The notes below the pieces were generated by a model. The model did not search any database and was not told the DNA's origin. It was given only the letters and a program-made list of their open reading frames with translations. A program made the translations under genes and the position numbers. A stretch of 64,000 nucleotides of DNA, from assembly GCF_013407955.1 (NCBI RefSeq), contig NZ_JACCBU010000001.1, forward strand, positions 1,178,001 to 1,242,000, read 5' to 3'. This DNA is from Microlunatus parietis. Lineage in GTDB: Bacteria; Actinomycetota; Actinomycetes; Propionibacteriales; Propionibacteriaceae. Shown piece after piece: positions 10,101 to 18,511 of this stretch (its first letter is position 1; the number at the start of each line of letters is the position of its first letter).

Positions 10101-11313
10101 CGAAGATGAAACCGTTGCGGTCGGAGATCCAGCTGATCAACCGTTCCACCTCGGCCGACGCCGGGGCCCGCTTGATCGTGGTCGGCCTGCCGGTGCGACC
10201 GGGCAGGGTGATCGCGGAGTCGCCGGCCCGGATCAGCGCGACCCGGTCGAACGTCAGCACCGCCAGCCCGTCCGGCTGGCGCCGGTCGCCTCGCTCGATG
10301 ATGATCTTGAGCTGGTACTGCCCCTTGCGGACCGGGCCCGGGTGGCCGAACCGGATCGTCAGCTGCCGGCTCTCCCGCTCCGGCCGCGGATCGGTGACGG
10401 GCTGCCAGCCGGCGCCGGGCGAACGCCATTCCAGCCGGACCTGGTCCTTCGGCCCGATCCCGTCAGAAGCGAAGGCGATCACCTTCTCGGTGAAGCTCGC
10501 GTACGTCAGCTTGGCGTTCTTGATCGGGTACGGCTCCGGCGGCGCCGGCCGGTCCGCGGCGGGCGGCGCGCCGAGGAACACGCTGCCGAGTCGATCATGC
10601 TGGGTCACCTCGGCCCGCACCGGCGCGGAGCTGCCGCCCTGGTAGGAGTTGGTGGCCGTCCGGAGCGGCGTCCAGGAGCTCAGCGGCCGCGTCATCATCG
10701 CGTGCTGCAAGATCACGTTGATCCGCCACTCCGCACCCGAGTCGGCTCGGGCCCCGCCGAGCGCGCTGAACGGCACCGCGACCTCCGCGGTGATCCCGCC
10801 CTCGACCGTTCCGGTCGCGACGTCCGCTCCGGTGACGTTGGTCAGGCCGGGACCCCAGTCGTTGCGGTACGCGATGTCCGGCTCGTGCACGGTCACCGGG
10901 AGCCGGAAGCCGTCCGTACCGGTGTTGATCAAGATCTCGATCCCGGCCAGCGAACCGGCGCCGTCGGGATCCGTGTAACGCACCGCGAGGTAGAGCGACG
11001 CATCGTCGTAGGCGATCTTGACCTCGGCCTCGCCGTCGATCGCCTCCAGGAAGTACGGCGTGACGAAGCCGGTCATCGTGGCCGCATCGGACCAGATCGG
11101 GTCGTCCAGCCGGCCGTCGATCGCCGGCGCCGCCTTGCTCCGGGTCGCCACCGTCCAGCGATCGGTGGCGAACGCGACCGCACCCTTCGGCAGGTCTCCC
11201 CCGCCGAGGCCGGGATCCACCCGTTCGTCGGCCCAGGCCCGCTCGGTCGCCCCGACCAGCCCCGGGACCAGGGACGCGGCCAGTGCCGTGATGAGAAACC
11301 GTCGTCGTTCCAT
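7165..11313 (-). CDS. secreted giant heparinase II/III-like protein with CBM9-like N-terminus
   Basis: 1382 residues. MERRRFLITALAASLVPGLV is a twin-arginine signal peptide, so the folded protein is exported. Residues roughly 45-190 look like a CBM9-type carbohydrate-binding domain (PAIDGRLDDPIWSDA, then an AYDDASLYLAVRYTD strand pair). A long helical toroid follows (YYKENTLSYHNQATNGLVR), then an inserted beta-rich binding-like module, and a heparinase II/III-type domain with SPKYGHHHYDPLSLAVFAEG and LAHNTVVVNSKN. The family cleaves uronic-acid polysaccharides by elimination; the exact polymer is not readable. GGGGAG precedes the ATG. It is the last gene of a three-gene leftward unit. Confidence 0.86.
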   Translation of the reverse strand: MERRRFLITALAASLVPGLVGATERAWADERVDPGLGGGDLPKGAVAFATDRWTVATRSKAAPAIDGRLDDPIWSDAATMTGFVTPYFLEAIDGEAEVKIAYDDASLYLAVRYTDPDGAGSLAGIEILINTGTDGFRLPVTVHEPDIAYRNDWGPGLTNVTGADVATGTVEGGITAEVAVPFSALGGARADSGAEWRINVILQHAMMTRPLSSWTPLRTATNSYQGGSSAPVRAEVTQHDRLGSVFLGAPPAADRPAPPEPYPIKNAKLTYASFTEKVIAFASDGIGPKDQVRLEWRSPGAGWQPVTDPRPERESRQLTIRFGHPGPVRKGQYQLKIIIERGDRRQPDGLAVLTFDRVALIRAGDSAITLPGRTGRPTTIKRAPASAEVERLISWISDRNGFIFVGIPDQPQLHPNNLYTFDPNDPDVLQSNYTDERYPNHPDYPEDKSITVTNRLGQQQEYRYYEDPGTKRRFFLTAHLWFRRREYVLNRLPDLAKTDPLGAARVMHRFAQVYPGWVPTNEYPWFTRPTEPASLPVNYYWGGTWSRWSASELNTFRNLPTAYAIVAGTNAFDVLGDEVGEDVAAKIKNEMLLPSVEFYRSYVILYHNMDYTNAVGLIAMGKAFTDPSYIHETVEWAREYGRSTYLFDGYYKENTLSYHNQATNGLVRVIDELAGWTDPAGYASPRSGERFDDLDLGAEVPVLANAIEVSNRLCYPDSKLFPMNDTWASATAGRPQHDAGSFLMPAGGVTRLARGRTVDPSDYFGVIFAFPELEITAQSVPHTNYPDSGTVQLEATTVGQSISFAFETPTAGTFDLDLQPFRAGTYGRYRVSIDETAVGEVEFYGTGGVAKFETVGSVPLTAGRHVITFFGVGKNDASTNFKLGVVQFALLDEAAQAERDAAGEPTGNPAQAYLVHSPKYGHHHYDPLSLAVFAEGQELLPDIGYTHTFYRQWTLSTLAHNTVVVNSKNMIASGAAQHGGNVEIFEHTDELVEVMRVAEPDAYPETSEYVREVWQIGFDGAANNEGYLLDLFRVTGGDRHEYALHGDANRDATFAADGELADYGPYLLPEGVQVREPTTELDPGDAEGHYYGYIYVRKVKRGEVADGAYGLRLNTIDAKGQNLAGARILGLSGDGAAELFLGESPSLRATRTSGTSKDTNNEAVKYWLPTAVLRKDGSNLRSQFVTMIEPHGPGKATRVERIERIVPDQAADGSIAVKISYGDVTDLVLSSADPETAMTAGGATLTGKLGLVRIVAGTVTRLILVGGTALSHGSAQVAGDGPITGKITGVLRRPDGDAKNGFVTDVAVPETMIGKTLVVTHPDGKTHGYPIKAVAGQELEIDGIDPGFTFNDDGSTELQFLPFTRWTGDTTFRIENQASYRA

Positions 11314-11372
11314 GTCACTTCTCCCCTATGAGCCGTGCAGAGCTGATGCCGCCTGAGCTGATCGCCCGGTGA

Positions 11373-13664
11373 TCATGACCGTCCGGCGGCCGCGACCAGG
11401 GCGTCGGCCTCCGCGTCGGTGATCACTCGGGCCTTGGTCAACTGCTCCGCGACGTCGGCCACGTGGGCCACGAACCGGCCGTGGGTCGGCCAGTCCCGGT
11501 CGTCCCGGATCAGGTCGTTCACGGTGCAGCCGTCGTCGGTGTAGCGGTTCCCGACCCCGCTGTCCACCGCGCGAGTGAACACAGTCGGGCGAAGATCGGA
11601 ATCCGGGCAGGCGTCCGCCGGTGGGCGGTAGCGGAGCAGTCGGTTCATGTTCGTCCCGGAACCGGTGTGCAGCAGGTAGAGATCACCGCGCGGATCCACG
11701 GTCAGCCGACGGGTGCCGCCCTGTCTGATGATCGTCGCCTTCTTGGAGATCGGGTCGATCCGGAACAGCCGGGCTGCCGAGTGACCGTAGACGTACTCCC
11801 CGCCGACGATCACCAGGTCGCCGTCGGTCTCGCCGGCGTTGCCGTCGAAGATCTTCGTCGTCGACAGCACCTCGTGCGTCTTCGGGTCCAGCACGAACAG
11901 GGTTCCGTCGGCCAGCCCCCACAGATTGCCGTCGGGGCCGACCAGCAGCGCGTTGATGCTGTACGCGCCGGGCACCGGAGCGAACTCGCCGGTCTTCTCG
12001 CCGGTCACCGGATCCGCGGTGAACAGCTTGGCCTCGGTCGCGATCGGGTCCGTTCCGCCGCCGCCCGCGATGCTGGTGCCGCCGTAGAGAACGCCGTCCA
12101 GCAAGGCGATCGAGGACACGGTCTGATTCTCGACGATGTGCCGGTGCACCGTGTAGTCGCCGGTAGCAAGATCGACAACGGTCAGCGCGCCGCCGTGCTC
12201 GCCGTAGTCCGGCGTGGTGCCGGCGTAGAGCCTGCCGTCCGCGGCGGCCATCGCGGTCGGCCGGTTCTGCAGATGATCTCCGGCGAGACTGACCAGGGTC
12301 CGCGGGTTCCCGCTGCCCCAGGGCAGCGCGGGATCGTACTCGCGCAGGCTCCCGGTCGGGTAGGTGCCGATGTAGAGCTTTCCTTCGTACCAGGTCCAGC
12401 CCTCCACCTGGCCGAGCCGCGGGAACTGCTCCAGCTTCTCGGTCGCGGGATCGTAGACGCCGAGATCACCGTTGATGTACGCGCTCGTGTAGACCTTGCC
12501 GTCGCCGTCCGGCCCGGCGTGGAGCTGGGAGAGGTCGACCGGCACCGGCTGGAACGGCAGGCTGTACTTCTCCAGCGTCTGGGCCTGCGGATCGAGCGTG
12601 AACGCCCGGCCGCCGTAATTGCCGGCGAGCCCGTACAGGACCTGGCGGGACGGGTCCTCCGTCGACGGGAGCCAACTGAAGCCGATCCCGGCGCCGTCGA
12701 CCGCGGCAGGGGCGCCGTCGATCATGATCGGCCGGGTGGTGCTGGTCTGGAGGTCGTAGACCCAGAGACTGCCGGCCGCCGCGGTGTAGTAGACCGAGCG
12801 GCCGTCCGGCGCCAGCGGCGCGGTCCCGCGGGAGGCGATCGGCACCCGGTCGGCGGTCTGCCCGTTCGACTCGTCGGTGATCGGGACCAGTTCACCGGTG
12901 ACCGGGTCCATCACCGCGAGCTTGATGTCCGGCCCGTTGTGGACCTTGATCAACAGTCGGCCGCCCGCGTAGTCCAGGTCGTAGACGAACGCGTAGCCGG
13001 CCAGGCTGTCCGGCAGCATGTCGGTCCGCTCGCCGGTGGCCAGGTCGATCCGGACCAGGCCGGCCCGCGCCCCGATCCCGGCGAACAGATAGCCGTGATC
13101 ATGGTCGTAGGCGACCGAGCGGACGTAGTTCTGCTGCGGATCCATCCGGCCGAAGTCGGTGACCCCCTCGGTCGGCGAGTACGCGAACAGATGAGCGTTC
13201 GGGTACGTGCCGCCGTAGATCGTGCCGTCCGGGCCGGGGACCAGGTGGTAGAGCAGCCCTTCGCCCGGGATCGGCTGGCCGAGGTCGGTCATCCGGTCGG
13301 CCACCGGTTCGTACCGGTAGAGCCGGCCGTTGTTGTAGCTGCCGATGTAGACGCTGCCGTCGCTCGCCGTCGTCGCGCCCCAGCCGCCGGACGCGCCGGG
13401 CAGCGCGATCGTCTTGATCAGCTCCCGGCTGCGCACGTCGATGATGTTGAGCTTGGTGTTGTCCCCGGCGACCACCGCGTAGACGCAGTCGGAACCGCCG
13501 GGGCACTTCGCGTAGGTGCCCTCCATCACGGTCAGCGACGTCACCGTCGGACCGAGATCGGTGAACGTCCCGGCCGGCGGCTCCGCCACCGCCGGGGTGG
13601 TGCCGTTCAGCGTGATCACCAGCATCGCCGCGACCAGCGTCGCGAACAGGCCCCGAAATCGCAT
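11373..13664 (-). CDS. secreted beta-propeller protein with C-terminal FIMAH-like segment
   Basis: 763 residues. A Sec-type signal peptide (MRFRGLFATLVAAMLVITLNG, ending near AVA-EPP) precedes repeated blade-like units such as VYIGSYNNGRLYRYEP, IYGGTYPNAHLFAYSP and LYIGTYPTGSLREYDP, enough for one or two seven-bladed propellers. The last 50 residues (VNDLIRDDRDW...ITDAEADALVAAAG) resemble the FIMAH module often found at the ends of secreted polysaccharide-active proteins. The start was chosen at 13664 because a GAGGAG lies just upstream and the signal peptide begins there. It sits between two heparinase-like genes and probably binds or processes the same polymer. Confidence 0.78.
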   Translation of the reverse strand: MRFRGLFATLVAAMLVITLNGTTPAVAEPPAGTFTDLGPTVTSLTVMEGTYAKCPGGSDCVYAVVAGDNTKLNIIDVRSRELIKTIALPGASGGWGATTASDGSVYIGSYNNGRLYRYEPVADRMTDLGQPIPGEGLLYHLVPGPDGTIYGGTYPNAHLFAYSPTEGVTDFGRMDPQQNYVRSVAYDHDHGYLFAGIGARAGLVRIDLATGERTDMLPDSLAGYAFVYDLDYAGGRLLIKVHNGPDIKLAVMDPVTGELVPITDESNGQTADRVPIASRGTAPLAPDGRSVYYTAAAGSLWVYDLQTSTTRPIMIDGAPAAVDGAGIGFSWLPSTEDPSRQVLYGLAGNYGGRAFTLDPQAQTLEKYSLPFQPVPVDLSQLHAGPDGDGKVYTSAYINGDLGVYDPATEKLEQFPRLGQVEGWTWYEGKLYIGTYPTGSLREYDPALPWGSGNPRTLVSLAGDHLQNRPTAMAAADGRLYAGTTPDYGEHGGALTVVDLATGDYTVHRHIVENQTVSSIALLDGVLYGGTSIAGGGGTDPIATEAKLFTADPVTGEKTGEFAPVPGAYSINALLVGPDGNLWGLADGTLFVLDPKTHEVLSTTKIFDGNAGETDGDLVIVGGEYVYGHSAARLFRIDPISKKATIIRQGGTRRLTVDPRGDLYLLHTGSGTNMNRLLRYRPPADACPDSDLRPTVFTRAVDSGVGNRYTDDGCTVNDLIRDDRDWPTHGRFVAHVADVAEQLTKARVITDAEADALVAAAGRS

Positions 13665-13678
13665 CGCTGCTCCTCGCT

Positions 13679-16600
13679 TCAGTCGGACCAGGTCCGGAGT
13701 TGCGGAATCCTCGCCTTGCGCCCAACCGCCACGTCGTAACGGAATCCGGCGTCCGGGTCGGTGTCCTTGACGTAGCCGCGGACGAACGTGGTGTCGGTGG
13801 TGATCTTGAGCGTGCTGTCCTTCGCCTCGGCGGCGGTGATCGCGTAGACCGCGTTGCGTTCGCCGTCGTCCTCGGCGTAGACGTACCGGCCGACCAGGTC
13901 CTCCGGCTTGATGTCGTAGTCCTCCCACGGCCGGTCCAGCGTGATCGTCAGGACGTTCTCGTTGACCAGGTCCCGGGTGAAGTCGGCCACCGCGCCGGTG
14001 ATCGGACCGGCCGTGATCTCGAGTGTCCGCGCGCCCCGACCGTTGACCTTGGCGGCCACCACGTCCGACCCGGACGCGCGGACCACCTTGTCGCCCTCGA
14101 ACCTGATCACCGCGAGCCGGCCCTGGACCTCGACCCGGCCGTCCATGACGAGGGCGATCTCGGGCCGGACGTTGTGCACGACGTAGTCGACCCTGCCGTC
14201 GGCGAGCGTGATCTTGACCGCCGCCGCGTCGTCGGGGTCCAGCGGCCCGCGGGCCACGATCCGGACCGGCTCGATCTTGCTGATCTTGCGCTGCCCCAGG
14301 TAGGGCTCGAGGACCGAGACGAACTGGGTGGTCAGGGCCTCGGTCGACCGCCGCCGGGCCAGCAGGTAACGCAGCGATTCCGGATTGCCCGGCTTGTTCT
14401 GCGGCGGGATACCGTCGGCGAAGGCGACCTCGTCGACCTTGGTCAGCATGGTCAGCCGCAGGTGGCTGTCCGGGTCCTGCTCGTGCACGTTCCAGGTGTC
14501 CGGCACCTTCCAATCGACCGAGAACGCGCCGGCCACGTCGGTGTCGCGCTCCACGTTGACCAGATAGTCGAAGCCGTTGGCGTCCGGCCGCGGGTTGCCC
14601 AGCGGGTTCGGCGCCGGCACGTCCGGGCCGGCGTAGTTGCCGCGCTCCTGCGCCACCAGCTCCAGCCCGGTCGTGGTCACCGCGGGCGCCACGGCATGGA
14701 ACGAGAACAGATGATCCTTGCCGCCGCGGACCCGGAACACGTCGACCAGGTAGGAATCGGCCTCGTCGACGTCGACCATGATCACGCTGCGCCGGTAGCG
14801 CGATGTCTGCGGGTACGGCTTCGGCGCCTCGACGTCCACGTACCGGACGCCGCTCTCGCCGCCGGTGTCGCCGAAGTCGATCGGCCGGCCGACCAACTGG
14901 GTCGCCTGCGGTTTCGCGTCGACCACGACCGTGTTGCCGGCCACCGTGGTCGACTCCCATTCCCGGCGCAGTGCCTTCCCGTCGGCGTAGGACGGGTAGC
15001 CGAGCGGCGAGGCGAGGTCGAGGCCGAAGCCGTACAGGTCGATCGCGAGCGTGTTGCGGTGGCCGTGGCCGAACGAGATGCCGTGATAGAGCCAGGCGCC
15101 CCGTTGATCATCGCCGGAACCGGTGCGCAGGGCGGCGAAGCCGTGGCCGGTCTGGTGATCACTGGGCAGGTCGAGCTCGCCGTGTTCGGCGATGATGTCG
15201 CGGATCCGCTGCTGCAGACCGTCCACGTCCGTCGCGAACACGTCGGTGTAGAGATTGTCCGCCGAGTTGCCGTTGTACCGGTAGGCCAGTTGCGCGTCGA
15301 CCTTGCGGCCGTACTTGGCGAAGGCCCACAGGTACTCGGAGGTACCGCCGAGCGCACCCGGCTGACCGGTGGTGCCGCTGTCACCGTAGGCCGGTGTGTA
15401 GTTGTTGATCATGGTCAGGGTGCCGCGGGTGGTCACCATCGCCTCGTACTTGGGATTGGCGTAGATGTCCGCGGCCGGATAGGTGTCGTAGCCGTCCAGG
15501 ATGTCGGCGATCGTCTTGATGTGGCCGATGCCGAGCCGGTTGTAGCCCGGCGCGCCCTCGTTCAGCCAGCCGTCCCGGTCCAGCACGTTGATCAACTGCG
15601 GGCCGACGTTGCCGCCGGTGCAGCGGTACGGGTTGGTCAGGATCCCGCCGGCGGCGAAGACGAAGTCCAGCCATTCCTTGGCCGCGGCCGGCTCGTCGAG
15701 CACCACCGCCGCCAGCGACAGCGTGCTCTGGTGCATGCCGAAGTTGCCGAAGATCTTGGTGGTCTTCACGGCCGGGTAGATCTGGCGCAGGATGCCGTTC
15801 TCGAGGTTCAGCCGGATGTCGGCCGTGGTCGCCTTCGGGTTCAGCCCGTACTGCTGGGACTTCGCGGACAGGAACTCGATCACTCCAGCCTGGTCGGCGT
15901 CGGCGATGGCCGGATAGAACGCGTCGTAGGCGGCGACCATGTTGCGGGCCAGGCCGGTCTCCCAGATGCCGCCGATCACCTTGCCGGTGCCGCGCAGCCC
16001 GTCGGAGTGGAAATAGCCGTCCGCGCGCTTGTACGGCGCCGTGTCCATCGACGGGTAGGCGTCGGCCACCCGGTCGAGCAAGATCAGACCGGCGTGGGCG
16101 TACTTCTGATCACCGGTGTAGAGGAAGCTGTCCCGGAGCGCCGCCAGGCCCTGGCCGAGCATCGAATAGCCGGTGCCGGCCAGCGCCGAGTACCAGCAGA
16201 ACCAGTGGTTGTAGTACGCGATGAAGGTCCACTTGTCGCCGTTGTCGTCGATCCAGCCGAAGCCGTCGTCGACACCCCAGTCCGGCCCGCGGTCCGGGTA
16301 GAGTTCGTTGACCAGGAACTGCGGATCGGCCAACTCCCGGTTGAAGTTCCCATGATCATCGAGTCCGCTGGCGTAGTAGGAGGCGAAGTCGTTGGTCGGG
16401 AAGACGTAGTCGCTGGACGGGTCGACCAGCTTCCACGGGCGGGCGATCGGGTCGGCCCGGTACGGGTACGCGCCGTACTCGTAGACGTCGGTGCCGGTGA
16501 TCGGCGAGCCGAGATCCTGGTTCACCGCATAGCTGCGCGGCACGCCCTGCGTGGAGACCGTACCCCACAGTTGATCATCGGTGAGCGCGACCAGCTTGTC

Positions 16601-16885
16601 CGCCAGCGGCTTCACCGCCGCAGCAAGATCACGAGCCCAGGGATAGGCGGCGATGTTCGCCCGCGCCGCCGCGATCTTCTCCGGCGTGTAGTACGTGGCC
16701 CGCGTCTTCACGGGCGCGTCGGCCAGCACCGGCTCGGCGGCCGCCGGCAATGCACCGACGCCACCGGCGGCAGCCCCGGCGCCGACCAGTCCGGCCAGGC
16801 CGGCGGCCTGCAGGAACTGCCTCCGGGTCCGCGGCGGCACGCCGGCGGGGGCCCCGAAGGGTGTGTGAGATGAGTGATCAGCCAT
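13679..16885 (-). CDS. Tat-exported heparinase II/III-like polysaccharide lyase
   Basis: 1068 residues from the ATG at 16885, which has a strong GGAGGAG 7 bases upstream; a longer frame to 16960 lacks one and would precede the signal. TRRQFLQAAGLAGLVGAGAA is a Tat signal. The N-terminal half is an alpha-helical toroid (YTPEKIAAARANIAAYPWA, then NFGMHQSTLSLAAVVLDEP), the second half the heparinase II/III beta-sandwich with GISFGHGHRNTLAIDLYG. The order matches PL-type lyases acting on glycosaminoglycan- or alginate-like chains. It is the first gene of the leftward unit and divergent from the regulator at 17032. Confidence 0.87.
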   Translation of the reverse strand: MADHSSHTPFGAPAGVPPRTRRQFLQAAGLAGLVGAGAAAGGVGALPAAAEPVLADAPVKTRATYYTPEKIAAARANIAAYPWARDLAAAVKPLADKLVALTDDQLWGTVSTQGVPRSYAVNQDLGSPITGTDVYEYGAYPYRADPIARPWKLVDPSSDYVFPTNDFASYYASGLDDHGNFNRELADPQFLVNELYPDRGPDWGVDDGFGWIDDNGDKWTFIAYYNHWFCWYSALAGTGYSMLGQGLAALRDSFLYTGDQKYAHAGLILLDRVADAYPSMDTAPYKRADGYFHSDGLRGTGKVIGGIWETGLARNMVAAYDAFYPAIADADQAGVIEFLSAKSQQYGLNPKATTADIRLNLENGILRQIYPAVKTTKIFGNFGMHQSTLSLAAVVLDEPAAAKEWLDFVFAAGGILTNPYRCTGGNVGPQLINVLDRDGWLNEGAPGYNRLGIGHIKTIADILDGYDTYPAADIYANPKYEAMVTTRGTLTMINNYTPAYGDSGTTGQPGALGGTSEYLWAFAKYGRKVDAQLAYRYNGNSADNLYTDVFATDVDGLQQRIRDIIAEHGELDLPSDHQTGHGFAALRTGSGDDQRGAWLYHGISFGHGHRNTLAIDLYGFGLDLASPLGYPSYADGKALRREWESTTVAGNTVVVDAKPQATQLVGRPIDFGDTGGESGVRYVDVEAPKPYPQTSRYRRSVIMVDVDEADSYLVDVFRVRGGKDHLFSFHAVAPAVTTTGLELVAQERGNYAGPDVPAPNPLGNPRPDANGFDYLVNVERDTDVAGAFSVDWKVPDTWNVHEQDPDSHLRLTMLTKVDEVAFADGIPPQNKPGNPESLRYLLARRRSTEALTTQFVSVLEPYLGQRKISKIEPVRIVARGPLDPDDAAAVKITLADGRVDYVVHNVRPEIALVMDGRVEVQGRLAVIRFEGDKVVRASGSDVVAAKVNGRGARTLEITAGPITGAVADFTRDLVNENVLTITLDRPWEDYDIKPEDLVGRYVYAEDDGERNAVYAITAAEAKDSTLKITTDTTFVRGYVKDTDPDAGFRYDVAVGRKARIPQLRTWSD

Positions 16886-17031
16886 GCCTGTCTCCTCCGT
16901 CGGGCGGCGATCTATAGTCCCCGACTTTCGCACGAATCGACTATTAACGACAAGACTCAAATCACACTTTTTTGCGTCCGATTTGGACGAGTTACGGCAC
17001 TTCTGGCAATTTCGGCTATAGAGTTCGCGCT
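16886..17031. promoter_or_regulatory. divergent promoter region of the heparinase cluster
   Basis: This AT-richer stretch separates the leftward lyase unit from the rightward regulator. CTATAG occurs at 16912-16917 (within GGACTATAGATCG on the minus strand) and at 17016-17021 (GGCTATAGAG on the plus strand, 10 bases before the regulator ATG), each a plausible -10 element. A T6 run at 16968-16973 lies between them. The plus-strand arrangement leaves almost no leader, so the regulator mRNA may be leaderless. No clear operator palindrome was found. Confidence 0.45.
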
Positions 17032-18417
17032 ATGGCTGTCCATAATTCCGACGCAACGCGCGAGGAAGTCACCATCGGGCTGGTGGGCGCGGACGAGTTC
17101 GTCCAGAAAGCCGCGGAGCTCGCCCGCAGCAGCAGCTACCCCGGCCTCCGGCTGGTGCCTGCCGTCTACCGGCGCGAGGACCAGGCTGCCGAGGCGGCGA
17201 GCAAGATCACGGACCGGGTCGATGCGATCCTGTTCGCCGGCCCGCTGCCGTACGACATCGCCATGAAGGCCGGCGATCTCACCGTGCCGGCGACCTACGT
17301 CCCGACCGGCGGGCCGGCGCTGCACAGCACCCTGGTCCGCGGCATCCGGTCCGGCGTGATCGATCCGCAGCGGGTCAGCATCGACTCGATGGGCGAGCGG
17401 GACGTGCTGGACAGCTACGCCGAGATCGAGATCGACCCGAAGGACGTGCACTACGTCCGCTACGACGAGTCGATCACGCCCGAGGGGTATCTGAAGTTCC
17501 ATCTCGACCTCTTCCGGGCCGGCAAGACCAGCGGGGCGATCTCGACCATCCCGACCGTGATGGCCGGGCTTGCGGCCGAGAACGTACCGGCGCTGAAGAT
17601 GTCGCCGTCGCCGCTGACTCTGCGGCAGGCCCTGAACACGGCGGTGCTGACCGCCAGCGGGGCGAAGTTCTCGGAGTCGCGGATCGCCATCGTGCTGGTG
17701 CAGCTGGCCGACTCGGCGCTGCCGCCGCGGACCAGCCCGGCCCAGTACTGGTACCAGGATCTCCGGCTCACGCTGCACCGCGAACTGCTGCACGACGCGC
17801 GCCGGATGGACGCCATCGTGCTGCCCCATGATCAGCGCAGCTACATGGTGATCACGACGCTCGGCATGCTCCGGCCGGTCACCGATGATCTTGCCGTGGC
17901 ACCGTTCCTGGCCCGGGCCAGTGCGTCCCTGAACGTCGATCTCGAGGTCGGGATCGGGCTCGGCCGGTCCACCGTCGAGGCGGAGAACAACGCGTACCGG
18001 GCGGTCAGCAAGGCCTCGGCCGAGGGGTCCCGGCAGGCGTACCTGATCGGGCCGGACGAGCTCACCCTGCGATTGCCGGCCAGCCCCGACGGGGACACCG
18101 ACCCGACACCGCCACGGCCGACCGAGTCGAAGGACCAGGCGCTGCTGCGGACGTTGGTGGACAAGCTCGGCGAGGAGGAGTCCGAGTCGCTGGTGATCGA
18201 CGCCGAGCGGGTGGCCCAGCTGTTGCAGGTGACCCTGCGCACCGCGCGCCGGACGCTGCAGGGCCTGGTCCGGGCCGGACTCGCCTGGCCGATGCCGCCG
18301 TCGCGGTCCCGGAAGGTCGGGCGTCCGCCGATGCAGTATCAGCTGCTGGGCGAGCGACTGGAGGGCTCGGCGCCGACCAACAACGTCCCTAAATCGGATA
18401 ATAACGCGCCCAAATAG
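17032..18417 (+). CDS. predicted transcriptional regulator: sensor-like N-domain, degenerate GGDEF-like part, winged helix
   Basis: 461 residues from ATG 17032. Residues 10-200 look like a ligand-sensing domain (VTIGLVGADEFVQKAAELA, later AILFAGPLPYDIAM, of the PrpR-N or periplasmic-binding type). Around 300-340, LEVGIGLGRSTVEAENNAYRAV resembles the end of a GGDEF-like domain without the catalytic GGDEF signature. The last 90 residues (ERVAQLLQVTLRTARRTLQGLVRAGL and KVGRPPMQYQL) form a winged helix. Divergent placement from the heparinase unit suggests it controls these genes. I do not recognise a named family; the domain reading is by pattern. Confidence 0.65.
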   Translation: MAVHNSDATREEVTIGLVGADEFVQKAAELARSSSYPGLRLVPAVYRREDQAAEAASKITDRVDAILFAGPLPYDIAMKAGDLTVPATYVPTGGPALHSTLVRGIRSGVIDPQRVSIDSMGERDVLDSYAEIEIDPKDVHYVRYDESITPEGYLKFHLDLFRAGKTSGAISTIPTVMAGLAAENVPALKMSPSPLTLRQALNTAVLTASGAKFSESRIAIVLVQLADSALPPRTSPAQYWYQDLRLTLHRELLHDARRMDAIVLPHDQRSYMVITTLGMLRPVTDDLAVAPFLARASASLNVDLEVGIGLGRSTVEAENNAYRAVSKASAEGSRQAYLIGPDELTLRLPASPDGDTDPTPPRPTESKDQALLRTLVDKLGEEESESLVIDAERVAQLLQVTLRTARRTLQGLVRAGLAWPMPPSRSRKVGRPPMQYQLLGERLEGSAPTNNVPKSDNNAPK

Positions 18418-18511
18418 TAGTTAGTGCTTGCCTCTAAAGTGCCGGATCGGGCAGAGTAGAGCCGTTGGTCCGGCCAGGACGCCGGACGGTTCTCACCCAG
18501 GAGGTCCTTCG

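Noticed and set aside
8047..11331. A 1094-codon open frame on the plus strand opposite the giant heparinase-like gene
   Set aside because: Arg/Val/Gly-rich antisense frame typical of high-GC DNA; the minus-strand frame has a signal peptide, domains and a ribosome site.
13700..16873. A 1057-codon plus-strand frame opposite the second heparinase-like gene
   Set aside because: Same antisense artefact; no start signal and no domains.
16886..17031. Possible operator formed by CGACTATTAACG here and AATAGTAGTTAG near 18413
   Set aside because: The two stretches do not align as a convincing palindrome or repeat.
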